A stretch of 64,000 nt of DNA from Cenarchaeum symbiont of Oopsacas minuta (GCA_029948415.1 JAJIZT010000001.1:36457-100456); one strand, 5' to 3'; counted from the stretch's first letter, positions 27,596-36,593 are shown. The notes: generated from the letters alone by a model not told the origin. Made by a program: numbers and translations.

Positions 27596-27943
27596 ATGCA
27601 AGATACACTATACATCAACGTGTCTGCCATAAACTACGAGGCAACAAGCACCGCGATAGCTACAGTATTGGATAGAATGCAGGATATAATACATGGCAAT
27701 AATGAGTTTCGTATTACCGATTCAGAAGCTGCCTTTGGATGGCATTTCTTTGTAGTTGCCGTAAACGTAGAGGCGATTAAAAAACTAGCTACACTTTTGG
27801 GAAAAGATTTTCAATGCCAAAAAGGTAAAGGAATAGAGAAAAAATTCCTCACATGGATAATGCAGGGAATCGGAGACAAGAGTCCACGGTTCAAACTGGC
27901 AATAAAAGAAGAGATGGAATCTAGCAAATTTGGAATATTTTAA
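27596..27943 (+). CDS. Conserved hypothetical protein (115 aa)
   Basis: 115 aa of alpha/beta type, Lys-rich C-terminal half, no motif recognised. ATG 27596 lies 38 bp after the methyltransferase stop and the gene ends 2 bp before the convergent tRNA-His. Function unknown. Confidence 0.7.
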   Translation: MQDTLYINVSAINYEATSTAIATVLDRMQDIIHGNNEFRITDSEAAFGWHFFVVAVNVEAIKKLATLLGKDFQCQKGKGIEKKFLTWIMQGIGDKSPRFKLAIKEEMESSKFGIF

Positions 27944-27945
27944 GA

Positions 27946-28018
27946 GGCCTCCGAGGAGAATCGAACCCCTGTCCGGGGATCCACAGTCCCCTATACTAGC
28001 CACTGTACTACGGAGGCC
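27946..28018 (-). tRNA. trnH: tRNA-His (anticodon GTG)
   Basis: Cloverleaf on the minus strand: acceptor GCCTCCG/CGGAGGC, anticodon arm GGGGA-CTGTGGA-TCCCC, T-arm with TTCGATT. The extra G at -1 (28018) opposite C73 (27946) is the identity element of tRNA-His. No intron and no encoded CCA. Confidence 0.97.
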
Positions 28019-28380
28019 ACAAACAAAAATACATCTTTATCAGATAATAACCTTGACTTGATGTGCATCATATTTGATATAATGAATAGTAAACCTAATC
28101 TTGAATCTGTCTAGGTATATTTGGATCAAGGCCATTATCATGTGGTTTTAATATCGGCAAACCAATTCATACGTATTGAAAGGGATCAAATGGTGGATAG
28201 GCATGAGCATAGCGGCTGCACTTACATATATTGGAGCCAATCATTTTCTGCCTTGGCTGTAGATATATTCGAGATTTACGCATGAATTTTTGATGAAAAT
28301 CTGCCATCATTTTACATATCCAACTAGAATGGAGGGCATATAACGATCTTTAAATTTACACGTGAATCCATTCTTTTAGA
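28019..28380. other. Intergenic region, 362 bp, upstream of corA
   Basis: No supported gene; short ORFs here lack protein-like composition. A TATA-like TTTAAATTT at 28349-28357 lies 24-32 bp before the corA ATG, implying a leaderless mRNA. Confidence 0.45.
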
Positions 28381-29364
28381 ATGAGAGGACAATTTATCGC
28401 AAAGCTGCGTTCGACAAAAAAAAGACCAGAGGTTACCAAAGTCTCAGAAAAGATTCGCATCATGCAAGGGAATGGATTTGTATGGAAAGATTTACAGAAT
28501 CCAGATAGATCACAATTAGAAAATCTACAAAAAGAACACAATCTAAACGCACTAAACATAGAAGATTGTCTTACAAAATTTGAGCTACCAAAGCTTGATG
28601 GATATTTAGATCACATATTTTTCATATTGCATTTTCCTCCACTTGGATCAAAAGAGATCAAACATAGTCAGCTCTCCATCTTTGCAGGTAAAGGATATCT
28701 TATTACCGTACATCAAGGTGATTTGGATCCGCTCACGACACTAGTAAACGATTGTGAGCAGTGTAATTCTAGAGGAACGACTTTGCTCAAAAAATCATTG
28801 TCCACAGTACTGCATGAAATTATCGACTTGCTTGTAGATGATCTTTTGCACATGATGCGACGTATAATATCAAACCTGGATGAAATTGAAGATGCAGTCT
28901 TTGATGATAAAAAATCCATAGCAAGACGCATATCCATATTGCGACGTGAGATTGTCAAAGTAAGACGCACCGTTGGACCATTAAAACGCATAGTCTCTGA
29001 AGCATCATCACATATAGAAAAGATAGATCCTAGTGGAGATTTACAATACCACTTTGATGATGTAACTGACCACATTGACAAGATAGTAGATATGCTAGAA
29101 GAGGCACGAGAGACGATGGAGATTTACAAGGATACTGATTTTATGCTTAGTACTGAAAAGACAAACAAAGTTCTAACCGTGTTGACGATGATATTCACAC
29201 TTACAATGCCAACTACACTAACAGGTACATTATACGGAATGAATGTGGTACTGCCAGGAGCTGATCTAGGAATAGAGGTATTTGGTGCCTTGCTTGCTGG
29301 TTCGTTTATCCTAACTGGGATCATGTTTGTATATTTTAAAAAGATGGGCTGGTTTACAAATTAA
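28381..29364 (+). CDS. corA: CorA-type divalent cation (Mg2+/Co2+) transporter
   Basis: 327 aa. A large cytoplasmic N-terminal domain with a long helix (about 130-240) is followed by two C-terminal TM helices; the first ends in the diagnostic YGMN motif (about residue 283). Works as a homopentameric channel in the cytoplasmic membrane. Monocistronic, convergent with dus. Confidence 0.95.
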   Translation: MRGQFIAKLRSTKKRPEVTKVSEKIRIMQGNGFVWKDLQNPDRSQLENLQKEHNLNALNIEDCLTKFELPKLDGYLDHIFFILHFPPLGSKEIKHSQLSIFAGKGYLITVHQGDLDPLTTLVNDCEQCNSRGTTLLKKSLSTVLHEIIDLLVDDLLHMMRRIISNLDEIEDAVFDDKKSIARRISILRREIVKVRRTVGPLKRIVSEASSHIEKIDPSGDLQYHFDDVTDHIDKIVDMLEEARETMEIYKDTDFMLSTEKTNKVLTVLTMIFTLTMPTTLTGTLYGMNVVLPGADLGIEVFGALLAGSFILTGIMFVYFKKMGWFTN

Positions 29365-29409
29365 TTTTGTGTGTATATTTTTGTTAAAATAAGACATGTC
29401 TCTAGATAA

Positions 29410-30357
29410 TTACGAGTTTTTTGCTATATCTTCCAAGTCTGTTATCGTCATGGCTTTGGATACAAGGGATCTTGTCTTTGTAGCATTGTGTACTCCCCGC
29501 GTAAACCTCATTGTGATCGTCTTTATGCGTGCAAGTCCGATTCCATATTTTTTTGCATATTGCATGTATTGTAAGAGGGCATATTTTTTCTCCTCTTTTG
29601 TTAATTTACAATATCTGCCAGTCTTTAGATACTCGTTTATCTGTCTGAATAAAAATGGATTTGATGCAGCTGCTCGTCCTATCATAACATAATCACATTT
29701 TGTACGATCCATCATGGCCTTTGCATCTTCGGGGGATGTAATATCACCGTTACCTATTATTGGTACATTGACTGTACGTTTTAGCTCTGCAATTAGATCC
29801 CAATCGGCCATACCAGAATAACCCTGACTCACGGTTCTTGGATGCAGTGTTATCATTTGTATTCCCTCCTCTTGGGCGATTTGAGCAATGTTCAAATATA
29901 GTTTACGACTTGCTTGTGTAACTCCAGCACGCATCTTTAGTGTCACTGGTATGTCTACTGCATTTACCAAGGTTTGCAATATTTTTCTTGTTAGATTTTC
30001 TTCTTGCAGTAATGCACCGCCTGCCATCTGTTGTGTGATATGAGGTGCAGGGCATCCCATATTGTAATCTATTAGATCAAAATAAGGTTCTGTGATTTTA
30101 GCTGCTTTGGCTAGTGCATCTATATCAGAACCAAAGAGTTGTATTGAGAGTGGTCGTTCTTTTTCAGAGAATTGTAAAAATTCTCTCAAGTGTTTTTTTG
30201 ACGATTGTGCTACAATGCCGTGTATACTAGTAAGTTCTGTAGTTACAAGTGCTGCACCCATTTGTTTACAGAGTAATCGCATAGCCGGATCTGTAATACC
30301 TGCCATCGGAGCAAGAAAAGCCTTGCCAGAAAAGTTTGGGAGTTTAGACATGGGCAC
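29410..30357 (-). CDS. dus: tRNA-dihydrouridine synthase
   Basis: 315 aa FMN-dependent TIM barrel. FLAPMAGITD at the N-terminus, IDYNMGCPAPH with the catalytic Cys near residue 99, and NVPIIGNGDI and DYVMIGRAA further on for flavin phosphate binding. Reduces uridines in tRNA D-loops. Start ATG 30357; ATG 30351 is also possible. Confidence 0.95.
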   Translation of the reverse strand: MPMSKLPNFSGKAFLAPMAGITDPAMRLLCKQMGAALVTTELTSIHGIVAQSSKKHLREFLQFSEKERPLSIQLFGSDIDALAKAAKITEPYFDLIDYNMGCPAPHITQQMAGGALLQEENLTRKILQTLVNAVDIPVTLKMRAGVTQASRKLYLNIAQIAQEEGIQMITLHPRTVSQGYSGMADWDLIAELKRTVNVPIIGNGDITSPEDAKAMMDRTKCDYVMIGRAAASNPFLFRQINEYLKTGRYCKLTKEEKKYALLQYMQYAKKYGIGLARIKTITMRFTRGVHNATKTRSLVSKAMTITDLEDIAKNS

Positions 30358-30490
30358 AAATCATATTTTGATATAAATAAAAGAATCGACATTGTTGCTT
30401 GTGCAATTAGGATGCATTTGCCATAAATTAATCTCAAAGATTATTTGGAAAAGATCTAGAGAATAAACTCTACATTTTAAAGCATATAGG

Positions 30491-30569
30491 TATGAGGTCA
30501 GCTATTCCATATTTTTGTGCGGAAATGCAGAACTTTCTTGATAATTATAGGCAGAGACGTGACCTCATA
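30491..30569 (+). mobile_element. Miniature TIR element (MITE), copy 1
   Basis: 79 bp starting TATGAGGTCA and ending TGACCTCATA (11-bp TIR if the adjoining G/C is included), with the shared interior TATTTTTGTGCG ... AACTTTCTTGATAATTATA. It lies downstream of the DUF3800 gene. No clear target duplication around it. Too short to code. Confidence 0.85.
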
Positions 30570-30644
30570 CATAAATATTTTTAAAATATTAATATAACGC
30601 AAAAACAATATGTGACTAGGTAAGGGGATCTGAAATATGGTCAT

Positions 30645-30658
30645 GTAAGCTTGCTTAC
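30645..30658. terminator. Palindrome after the DUF3800 gene
   Basis: GTAAGCTTGCTTAC, a perfect 14-bp palindrome 10 bp beyond the DUF3800 stop; it may act as a terminator or a protein site. Confidence 0.3.
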
Positions 30659-30667
30659 AGCCCTTCC

Positions 30668-31399
30668 TCATGGAAATTCTGTATCCATATATTTACCCAG
30701 CAGAGGTTTAATATGATCATAATGTTGACTTCTATCTCGTACTTTATTCTGCCAAACTGCACCAGCAATAAAATCTGCTAATTGTATTCCAACATTCGTA
30801 TGAGATTTTTCAAATGCTAATCTTTCAATATTTGTTAATTTATCATCAAATTGTGGATTATAATCCCTACCACGAATTGTTACGCCAGTAATTCGTACAT
30901 CAGATAATAATATTTCCAAGTTCTTTGTACTACCTTCATAATCAAAAACCATTGTTCCTTTTAATTTATTCTTATCACAATACATTGAAAATTTATTCCA
31001 TATGGATTTACATGTTAGAGATAAAGGATCATAAGGTGTTTTGTAAGTATCTATCAATTTTTGTTTATTGATGGATGTTGCCATAATATGTGGATTCAAT
31101 TTTATGATCATATTAAAAACATCCTTGATCATATCCATACGTTGATTTTTAGAAATAGTTTTAAATAAACCTCTACCATTAGCTAACGGCGTATAATGTA
31201 ATTCATATAATGTATCGGAGTATTTCTTTCTTAAATCATCTGAAATATATTTTTCTAAAATACATCTAACCTCTTTTTTACATTCTGTAAATTGTTCTTG
31301 ATTTAATACAATACCTGCCAATGTGTACCAAGGTGTGTTACTAGTTGGTGAGAGACTTGGATCGCCAGATGCATCTGCATATAGCGTACAATAAACCAT
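30668..31399 (-). CDS. DUF3800 family protein
   Basis: 243 aa. N-terminal YADASGDPSLS (the D-E/A-S-G motif on the first strand), a central GTMVFDYEGS strand with Asp, and the C-terminal SHTNVGIQLADFIAGAV helix are the DUF3800 hallmarks. The fold is predicted RNase H-like (family knowledge), so a nuclease-type activity is possible. More AT-rich than its neighbours and bracketed by copies of the miniature TIR element (30491-30569, 31615-31691, and a fragment at 31430-31445), which points to acquisition. No partner gene adjoins it. Confidence 0.85.
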   Translation of the reverse strand: MVYCTLYADASGDPSLSPTSNTPWYTLAGIVLNQEQFTECKKEVRCILEKYISDDLRKKYSDTLYELHYTPLANGRGLFKTISKNQRMDMIKDVFNMIIKLNPHIMATSINKQKLIDTYKTPYDPLSLTCKSIWNKFSMYCDKNKLKGTMVFDYEGSTKNLEILLSDVRITGVTIRGRDYNPQFDDKLTNIERLAFEKSHTNVGIQLADFIAGAVWQNKVRDRSQHYDHIKPLLGKYMDTEFP

Positions 31400-31429
31400 A
31401 ATCCTGTATTAATTTAAAATTATATAAAT

Positions 31430-31445
31430 AATGAGGTCAGCTATA
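31430..31445 (+). mobile_element. MITE fragment (left end only)
   Basis: AATGAGGTCAGCTAT, the first 14 or so bases of the miniature element, 30 bp upstream of the DUF3800 start. The remainder of the element is missing. Confidence 0.5.
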
Positions 31446-31614
31446 CTTAGTTGCACAACTTTTGATCGCCTTAACTCATACCAGTAAAAATGTGTCACCA
31501 AAGTACAATAATCCAATGAAAACAAACAATACGGTACAAAATAAGAACAATAGTCAGATAGATACGCGTTTTCTCATCTGTTAGAGGACATTATATTTGA
31601 CATTTAATCAAGAG

Positions 31615-31691
31615 TACGAGGTCACGTCCCTACCTATAATTATAAAGAAAGTTATGCATTTACGCACAAAAATAGAGTATCTGACCTCATA
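31615..31691 (-). mobile_element. Miniature TIR element (MITE), copy 2, inverted
   Basis: 77 bp, opposite orientation to copy 1: TACGAGGTCA at one end and TGACCTCATA at the other, with interior ATAATTATAAAGAAAGTT and TTACGCACAAAAAT. It is the most diverged copy. Immediately upstream of taw1, so it may contribute to that promoter. Confidence 0.8.
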
Positions 31692-31739
31692 ATACCTCCC
31701 TGCGAATCATTTAATAAAATACATGCAATACAAATTGCT

Positions 31740-32768
31740 ATGAGTTGTTCAGGCGAAATTGTAACAGAAAACGATCAACTGTTACAGATAAAACCTGCAA
31801 TTACAAAACAGCTAAAAAAAGCAAAGTATGGTATTGCAGACCACTCTACTGTAGAGCTCTGCCATTGGACAAAAAAATCATTCAGAGGTGAAGGCAACTG
31901 CTATAAACACAAGTTTTATGGAATATCAACACATCAATGTATGGAATTTTCACCTGCCGGAATGCACTGTCAAAACAGATGTGTCTATTGCTGGAGACCA
32001 ATGGAATTTTATGATTCAATGGAGATGGATCCGCAAAGAGTAGCTGAGCCAAAAGATATTCTAACAAAGCTTTTGCAAGAACGTAAAAGACTTATCATGG
32101 GTCATTATGGTAATTCAAAGACAGATAAACAAAAACTCGATGAATCACTTTTGCCAAGTCATTACGCAGTATCTCTTTCAGGCGAGCCAACAATGTATCC
32201 AAAACTGCCAAAGCTAATGCGATATCTAAAATCCTTGGAGCAGACAAAGTCTATTTTTTTGGTAACAAATGGACAAGAACCAGACATGATTAAAAAAATG
32301 GCAGATGAAGATTCGTTGCCAACACAATTGTATCTATCTACAAATGCAGCAGACTCGGAATCATTTATGAAAATAAACCGTCCAAAGTACAAAGATTCAT
32401 GGGAACGTTGGAATAAAACATTAGAGATGTTAAAAGATCTAGATACGAGAACAGTTCTAAGATTGACCATTATACGAGACCACAACGATGATGATAAAAG
32501 CATAGATGCTTTTGCAGAGATGATAGACCGAGCACAAATCCATTTTGTAGAAATAAAATCATACATGCACATAGGATACTCTACCAACAGACTAGAGAGG
32601 GATCATATGTTAGAGATGGAAGAGATTAGACGCATTTCAAAACGAATGGTAGAAAAATCATCTAGTTTTAGAATAATGGATGAGAGTGATATTTCACGCA
32701 TTGTTGTGCTAGAAAATAAAAAACGATGTATTGATAGATTTATCGCAGCTTGTGCACAAACCAATTAG
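31740..32768 (+). CDS. taw1: tRNA 4-demethylwyosine synthase
   Basis: 342 aa radical-SAM enzyme (TYW1/Taw1) that builds the tricyclic wyosine core on G37 of tRNA-Phe from pyruvate. Cluster motif CQNRCVYCW near residue 80; further Cys at about 41, 54 and 67 supply the second 4Fe-4S cluster. SLSGEPTMYP near residue 145 is also typical. No flavodoxin domain, as expected in archaea. Its 3' end overlaps the convergent rdgB gene by 29 bp. Confidence 0.95.
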   Translation: MSCSGEIVTENDQLLQIKPAITKQLKKAKYGIADHSTVELCHWTKKSFRGEGNCYKHKFYGISTHQCMEFSPAGMHCQNRCVYCWRPMEFYDSMEMDPQRVAEPKDILTKLLQERKRLIMGHYGNSKTDKQKLDESLLPSHYAVSLSGEPTMYPKLPKLMRYLKSLEQTKSIFLVTNGQEPDMIKKMADEDSLPTQLYLSTNAADSESFMKINRPKYKDSWERWNKTLEMLKDLDTRTVLRLTIIRDHNDDDKSIDAFAEMIDRAQIHFVEIKSYMHIGYSTNRLERDHMLEMEEIRRISKRMVEKSSSFRIMDESDISRIVVLENKKRCIDRFIAACAQTN

Positions 32769-33294
32769 CAAATTTTTCCAAAGAGATACGCCTGTGAGAT
32801 ATTTTATTTTTATCATCAATTTCACCATACGTTTTACTGTGATATTTGGGAATGAATATTGGATCATATCCCCATCCACCTCCCATTGGTTTACGAGTAA
32901 TTTTACCTTGTACCATAGCAGAAAACAACTTTGTGCTATGACCTGAACTGTATGCAATAACAGAACAAAACTTTGCGTCTCTTTTTGAACGTAATAGATC
33001 TAGTATTCCATCATTTCCCAATGTTGAAAACACGTACGATGAATACGGTCCTGGAAATCCTCCAAGTGAATCTATAAACAATCCTGCATCTTCTACTATG
33101 ACCGGACTTTGGGTACATTTAACAGCCTGTTGCACTTTATCAAAAGCAATCTCTTCTAATGTATCTGATTGTATTTCTATGGGTGTAAACTTTAAAAAAC
33201 CTACTTGTATATTATACTCTTTTAATATCTGTTTTACTTCGGCGTATTTTTTTTTATTGGATGATGCAAACAAAACATCATACGACTTTTGCAT
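32740..33294 (-). CDS. rdgB: XTP/dITP pyrophosphatase (Ham1/RdgB)
   Basis: 184 aa. FASSNKKKYAEVKQIL at the N-terminus is the S/T-x-N-x-x-K-x-x-E motif, VEDAGLFIDSLGGFPGPYSS carries the catalytic Asp, and GWGYDPIFIP and SHRRISL close the site. Hydrolyses deaminated purine triphosphates to keep them out of nucleic acids. Start overlaps the end of bud32 by 17 bp (operon) and its end overlaps taw1 by 29 bp. Confidence 0.95.
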   Translation of the reverse strand: MQKSYDVLFASSNKKKYAEVKQILKEYNIQVGFLKFTPIEIQSDTLEEIAFDKVQQAVKCTQSPVIVEDAGLFIDSLGGFPGPYSSYVFSTLGNDGILDLLRSKRDAKFCSVIAYSSGHSTKLFSAMVQGKITRKPMGGGWGYDPIFIPKYHSKTYGEIDDKNKISHRRISLEKFANWFVHKLR

Positions 33295-33901
33295 ATCTAC
33301 CTCTTCCTTCTATTATTTCTACGCGTTTTAATATTTTTTCAAATGTTTTATTATTGGCTGTTATTTTTTTGTATCCAACAAGAAATTTCTTCCATGCAGA
33401 TTCTATTTGTTTAGAGTGTGCACTAGATAATGCTTCCTTGAATAATCTCAGATCTACGGCTAGGTCGTCTATCTTTGTAGTTGATATTGTCAAACCAAAA
33501 TCAATTGTACATATTCCATTTTTATCAACTAGAAAATTTGATGTTGTCATATCACCATGCATTATTTTATTTTTATGCAGTGTTGCAGATATACTACCAA
33601 TCTTCTCGCACGCATTATCGAATTTACGACCAGATAAATTTCTCACGGGCGTACCATTTACATACTCCATTATTATCGAACATTCGTTTGTATCTATAAA
33701 ATATATCAGCGGACAGTATACGCCAAACGATCTTGCACGGCTGATATTTTGAGCTTCTCTTACCGTTCTACTGTATCGTATATTTTTGTCCAAATCCGCA
33801 TTACGATAGGATTTGGCTTTACGTATCTTTAGTATAGCATCTTTGCCAAGCCATTTTGTTTTGTAAATATCCCCTTCGGCACCTTTTTTTATCAAATTCA
33901 T
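33278..33901 (-). CDS. bud32: KEOPS kinase/ATPase Bud32
   Basis: 207 aa minimal kinase. KKGAEGDIY is the glycine loop, KIRKAKSYR the Lys strand, IMHGDMTTSNFLVD the catalytic loop (H-G-D-x-x-x-x-N) and IDFGL the metal-binding DFG. Works with Kae1, Cgi121 and Pcc1 in the threonylcarbamoylation of tRNA A37. It stands alone here rather than fused to Kae1. Followed by rdgB with overlapping ends. Confidence 0.95.
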   Translation of the reverse strand: MNLIKKGAEGDIYKTKWLGKDAILKIRKAKSYRNADLDKNIRYSRTVREAQNISRARSFGVYCPLIYFIDTNECSIIMEYVNGTPVRNLSGRKFDNACEKIGSISATLHKNKIMHGDMTTSNFLVDKNGICTIDFGLTISTTKIDDLAVDLRLFKEALSSAHSKQIESAWKKFLVGYKKITANNKTFEKILKRVEIIEGRGRYAKVV

Positions 33902-33978
33902 CTATGTGTGTGCACACGTGTGATAATTTTAGAGTTGATATAGTAAAGTAAAAACAGTATACGCTATTCCTAGACATA

Positions 33979-34809
33979 TTGTTAAAACAGTCGTATAGAA
34001 AACAGATTATACATACATGGAATGAGATTGCCCCAAGATACCACACACGTGTTAAGGCAGGACAGGGACCTTTTGAGAGCACAAAAAAGATGCTCTCTAT
34101 GATCAACATAGCAAATGGAGATCGTATTCTAGATGTTGCATGTGGTACAGGAGCAGTATCTCGTGAGCTGTTACATCGAGTTGGGCATGATGGTATCGTG
34201 GTTGGAATAGATACATCGTATACAGCCTTGCTTTTGGCAAAAAAATACGCAATGGGAAATAATTTTCATCCAGTCATATGTGATGCAGAACATATGCGAT
34301 TCTCTAGTAGACATTTTGATGCTGCAACGTGTCAATTTGGACTATTCTTTTTTTCAAATGCACGTAAAGCATTAAAAAACATAAAACGATCGCTAAAATT
34401 TGATGGAACATTGGCAATTACAGTACACGGACGTGATACGCCATTTTATACCTCACTTTTAGATGCAATTATCAAATATATTCCAGAATACAAAGAACCT
34501 GGAACGCCAGATATGACAAGGTTTAACACCAAAAATGCCCTTGCAAAACAGGTAAGAGAGGCAGGATTCTCTTGCATACATTCTACAGAATTTACTTTTA
34601 CATACAGCCCTGGAACATTTGAGCAATACTGGAGAAATTATCTCATCTTTGCTCCAAAAGCATCAAAGGCAAAGATTGACTTGCTTGACTCTAGACAAAA
34701 AAAAGAATTAAAGGAGCAGGTTAGAGAAAACATTTTGCCCTTTGAGAATAATAAAGGAAATATAAAATTCCCTTGGCAGATTGTAATTGTAACAGCAAAA
34801 AATTCCTAG
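33979..34809 (+). CDS. Class I SAM-dependent methyltransferase (UbiE/Coq5-like)
   Basis: 276 aa from TTG 33979. Motif I ILDVACGTGAVSREL near residue 50, VVGIDTSYTALLLAKK for the ribose acid, and DAEHMRFSSRHFDAATCQFGLFFFSN for motifs II-III. Overall resembles quinone or small-molecule methyltransferases; a menaquinone/quinone role is possible but not shown. Shares 4 bp with the convergent M24 peptidase gene. Confidence 0.82.
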   Translation: MLKQSYRKQIIHTWNEIAPRYHTRVKAGQGPFESTKKMLSMINIANGDRILDVACGTGAVSRELLHRVGHDGIVVGIDTSYTALLLAKKYAMGNNFHPVICDAEHMRFSSRHFDAATCQFGLFFFSNARKALKNIKRSLKFDGTLAITVHGRDTPFYTSLLDAIIKYIPEYKEPGTPDMTRFNTKNALAKQVREAGFSCIHSTEFTFTYSPGTFEQYWRNYLIFAPKASKAKIDLLDSRQKKELKEQVRENILPFENNKGNIKFPWQIVIVTAKNS

Positions 34810-35870
34810 ACTGTAATCAATTTTTTTGTAAATTTATGCATTACCGGAGAGCTCGTACCCACTATTAATGAATCTTCTATACGTATTCCAAATTTTTTTG
34901 ACACATAAATTCCAGGTTCTATAGTAATTGCCATGTTTTTGGCAAGTTTGGTATCAGAATTTACAGAGATGGTAGGTGTTTCATGTACATCAAGTCCTAA
35001 ACCATGTCCGGTAGAATGTATAAACTCTTTGCCATATCCGGCTTTGGTGATATATTTTCTGCATACATTATCTACAGTGCTACACAAGGCTCTTGGTTTT
35101 GCAGCTTTTAATCCAAGACGTTGTGACTCATAGACTATATCATATATTTTCTCAACTTTTTTAGAGATTTTACCTATGCCAAACGTTCTAGTGGAATCTG
35201 ATACATATCCCATGTATCGTAGGGTTAGATCAACTACTACAAGATCTCCTGTTTTGAATTTTCTCTCTGTTGCTTGTGCATGTGGCAAGGCACCGTTTGG
35301 GCCTCCAGCTATTATCAATGGATTTAATGTAGAGGCGTATCCGGTATCAAACATACCTCTCTCCATCGCATGCATCATCAATATCGACTGTAGTTGTAAC
35401 TCATTTTGACCTTTTTTCATAGACTTTGCACACAACTCAAACATGCCATCGATTATAGATGAGGCCTTGCGTAGTATTTTGATCTCAAATGAGTCTTTTA
35501 TGATTCTAGATTTTGTAAATGGAGATATGTCGTGTTTTAGATTGTGGATCTTTTTTTGTAGCATCATCATTGTTGTATAATTTGTACAATCGGTACACGG
35601 TTTTTTTCCATCTAGTATAGATGCAAGATCAGTTATCATCGTAGAGCCCCTATCAGAAGAAAAGATGTGACAGTTGATGGATTCGGCCTTTGCTCTTGTA
35701 GCCTCTAATGCTGGGGCTATTATCTGAGCTCCAGATGAATCCAACACGCCTATTGCCTCTCCCCAAAATCCAGTCATGTAAAAGAGGTTTTCGGGGTCTA
35801 GTGCCACAATGGTATCAAATCCTGCTTTTTTTGCGTGATCGAGTAGTTTCTTTCTTCTACTTTTCATCAT
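34806..35870 (-). CDS. pepQ: M24 metallopeptidase, Xaa-Pro aminopeptidase/prolidase type
   Basis: 354 aa. N-terminal creatinase-like domain, then the pita-bread fold with the five metal ligands visible: D in VVVDLTLRY, D in SDSTRTF, H in HSTGHGLGLDVHE, E in TIEPGIY and E in RIEDSL. Cleaves Xaa-Pro bonds in the cytoplasm. Start ATG 35870 (a second ATG follows directly). Confidence 0.92.
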   Translation of the reverse strand: MMKSRRKKLLDHAKKAGFDTIVALDPENLFYMTGFWGEAIGVLDSSGAQIIAPALEATRAKAESINCHIFSSDRGSTMITDLASILDGKKPCTDCTNYTTMMMLQKKIHNLKHDISPFTKSRIIKDSFEIKILRKASSIIDGMFELCAKSMKKGQNELQLQSILMMHAMERGMFDTGYASTLNPLIIAGGPNGALPHAQATERKFKTGDLVVVDLTLRYMGYVSDSTRTFGIGKISKKVEKIYDIVYESQRLGLKAAKPRALCSTVDNVCRKYITKAGYGKEFIHSTGHGLGLDVHETPTISVNSDTKLAKNMAITIEPGIYVSKKFGIRIEDSLIVGTSSPVMHKFTKKLITV

Positions 35871-35974
35871 GTGTATTGATAGAATTTGTATTAATTTAAC
35901 ACTATCATGAGATCTAGTAAAACACGGTTATCATCGTCAACAATGACTCCAATGCTAACTTGAGCAAGTGTTAC

Positions 35975-35992
35975 TGACTAATTCGTTAGTCA
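35975..35992 (+). repeat. Short hairpin repeat TGACTAA-TTCG-TTAGTCA (copy 2)
   Basis: Seven-bp stem with a TTCG loop, matching 20547-20564 on the other strand, including the following CATGAGG. Confidence 0.5.
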
Positions 35993-35994
35993 TG

Positions 35995-36150
35995 AGGGGA
36001 CCTCGTACAATTCCTGATGTAACAGATGTTATATTCATCTCTCTAGCCTTGGCTATTCTCAAAAATTTAGATTTGTATTTTGAATGTGATTACAGACGGA
36101 TATGTTGGAATTATTGGTGGATTTTCTTATTCATATATAGTCGGTACGTA
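35995..36150 (+). pseudogene. Decayed IS5-like transposase remnant (copy C)
   Basis: DNA similar to copy B: GATGTAACAGATGTTATATTC, then CTTGGCTATTCTCAAAAAT, then TTGGAATTATTGGTGGATTTTCTTATTCAT. Only the extreme 3' end of the old element is left. Confidence 0.45.
35998..36150 (+). other. Sequence shared with 7215-7365
   Basis: Separate note on the repeat unit: the shared tract continues beyond the transposase end into the presumed terminal region of the old element (GGAATTATTRGTGRATTYTCTTATTCAT), which is the best-conserved part among copies A, B and C. Confidence 0.4.
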
Positions 36151-36290
36151 TGGTATTTGTAGAATATTATTATGTTTCTGCTGTTTTATTATAGATTTAA
36201 AAAAATCATCAGTTTGAGTAGGTACACCATATTCTATTTTTTTTATTATATTTTCATAACGCAATTCACAAACAAACATTACTGTTTTTT

Positions 36291-36593
36291 TCATCTGCAT
36301 GATTCAACCTCTACCATAACTTTTTTTAACAAATCTTCTCCAAACTTAGCTACAAAGTCATTAAATTTATTTGTTTTCTTTGTTTTATAAGAAATGCTCA
36401 AGTAAAAACCAAGACACGGATCACTAGCAAGTGGTTCTAAACGAACGGATATTTTTTCATCTTGCTTTTCATTAGATAGACTGGTCAAACCAATAGAATT
36501 TACTGATAGTTTATTTTCTAATACACCAGATATTTGATCAACGAATTTATCTTTCACTACACTTGTAATTATACTATTAACATCACTGTCCAT
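36291..36593 (-). CDS. Hypothetical protein at an IS630 junction
   Basis: 100 aa from ATG 36593 (MDSDVNSIITSVVKDKF...), ending in an acidic/Lys-rich helix. The same frame is open upstream to 36662, but that part is out-of-frame IS630 transposase DNA. The IS fragment thus abuts or truncates the 5' end of this gene. No family recognised. It may be the C-terminal part of a longer protein. Confidence 0.45.
   Translation of the reverse strand: MDSDVNSIITSVVKDKFVDQISGVLENKLSVNSIGLTSLSNEKQDEKISVRLEPLASDPCLGFYLSISYKTKKTNKFNDFVAKFGEDLLKKVMVEVESCR

Larger units (their letters stand above)
35871..36290. other. Accessory intergenic patch with decayed IS5-like DNA
   Basis: About 420 bp without an intact gene. 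It contains the hairpin repeat (35975-35992) and the third IS5-like relic (35995-36150); the remaining 140 bp is AT-rich and featureless. Confidence 0.5.

Noticed and set aside
28190-28300. Short ORF starting ATG 28192 in the corA upstream region
   Set aside because: About 30 codons, no ribosome-binding site, no protein-like pattern, and not coupled to any gene.
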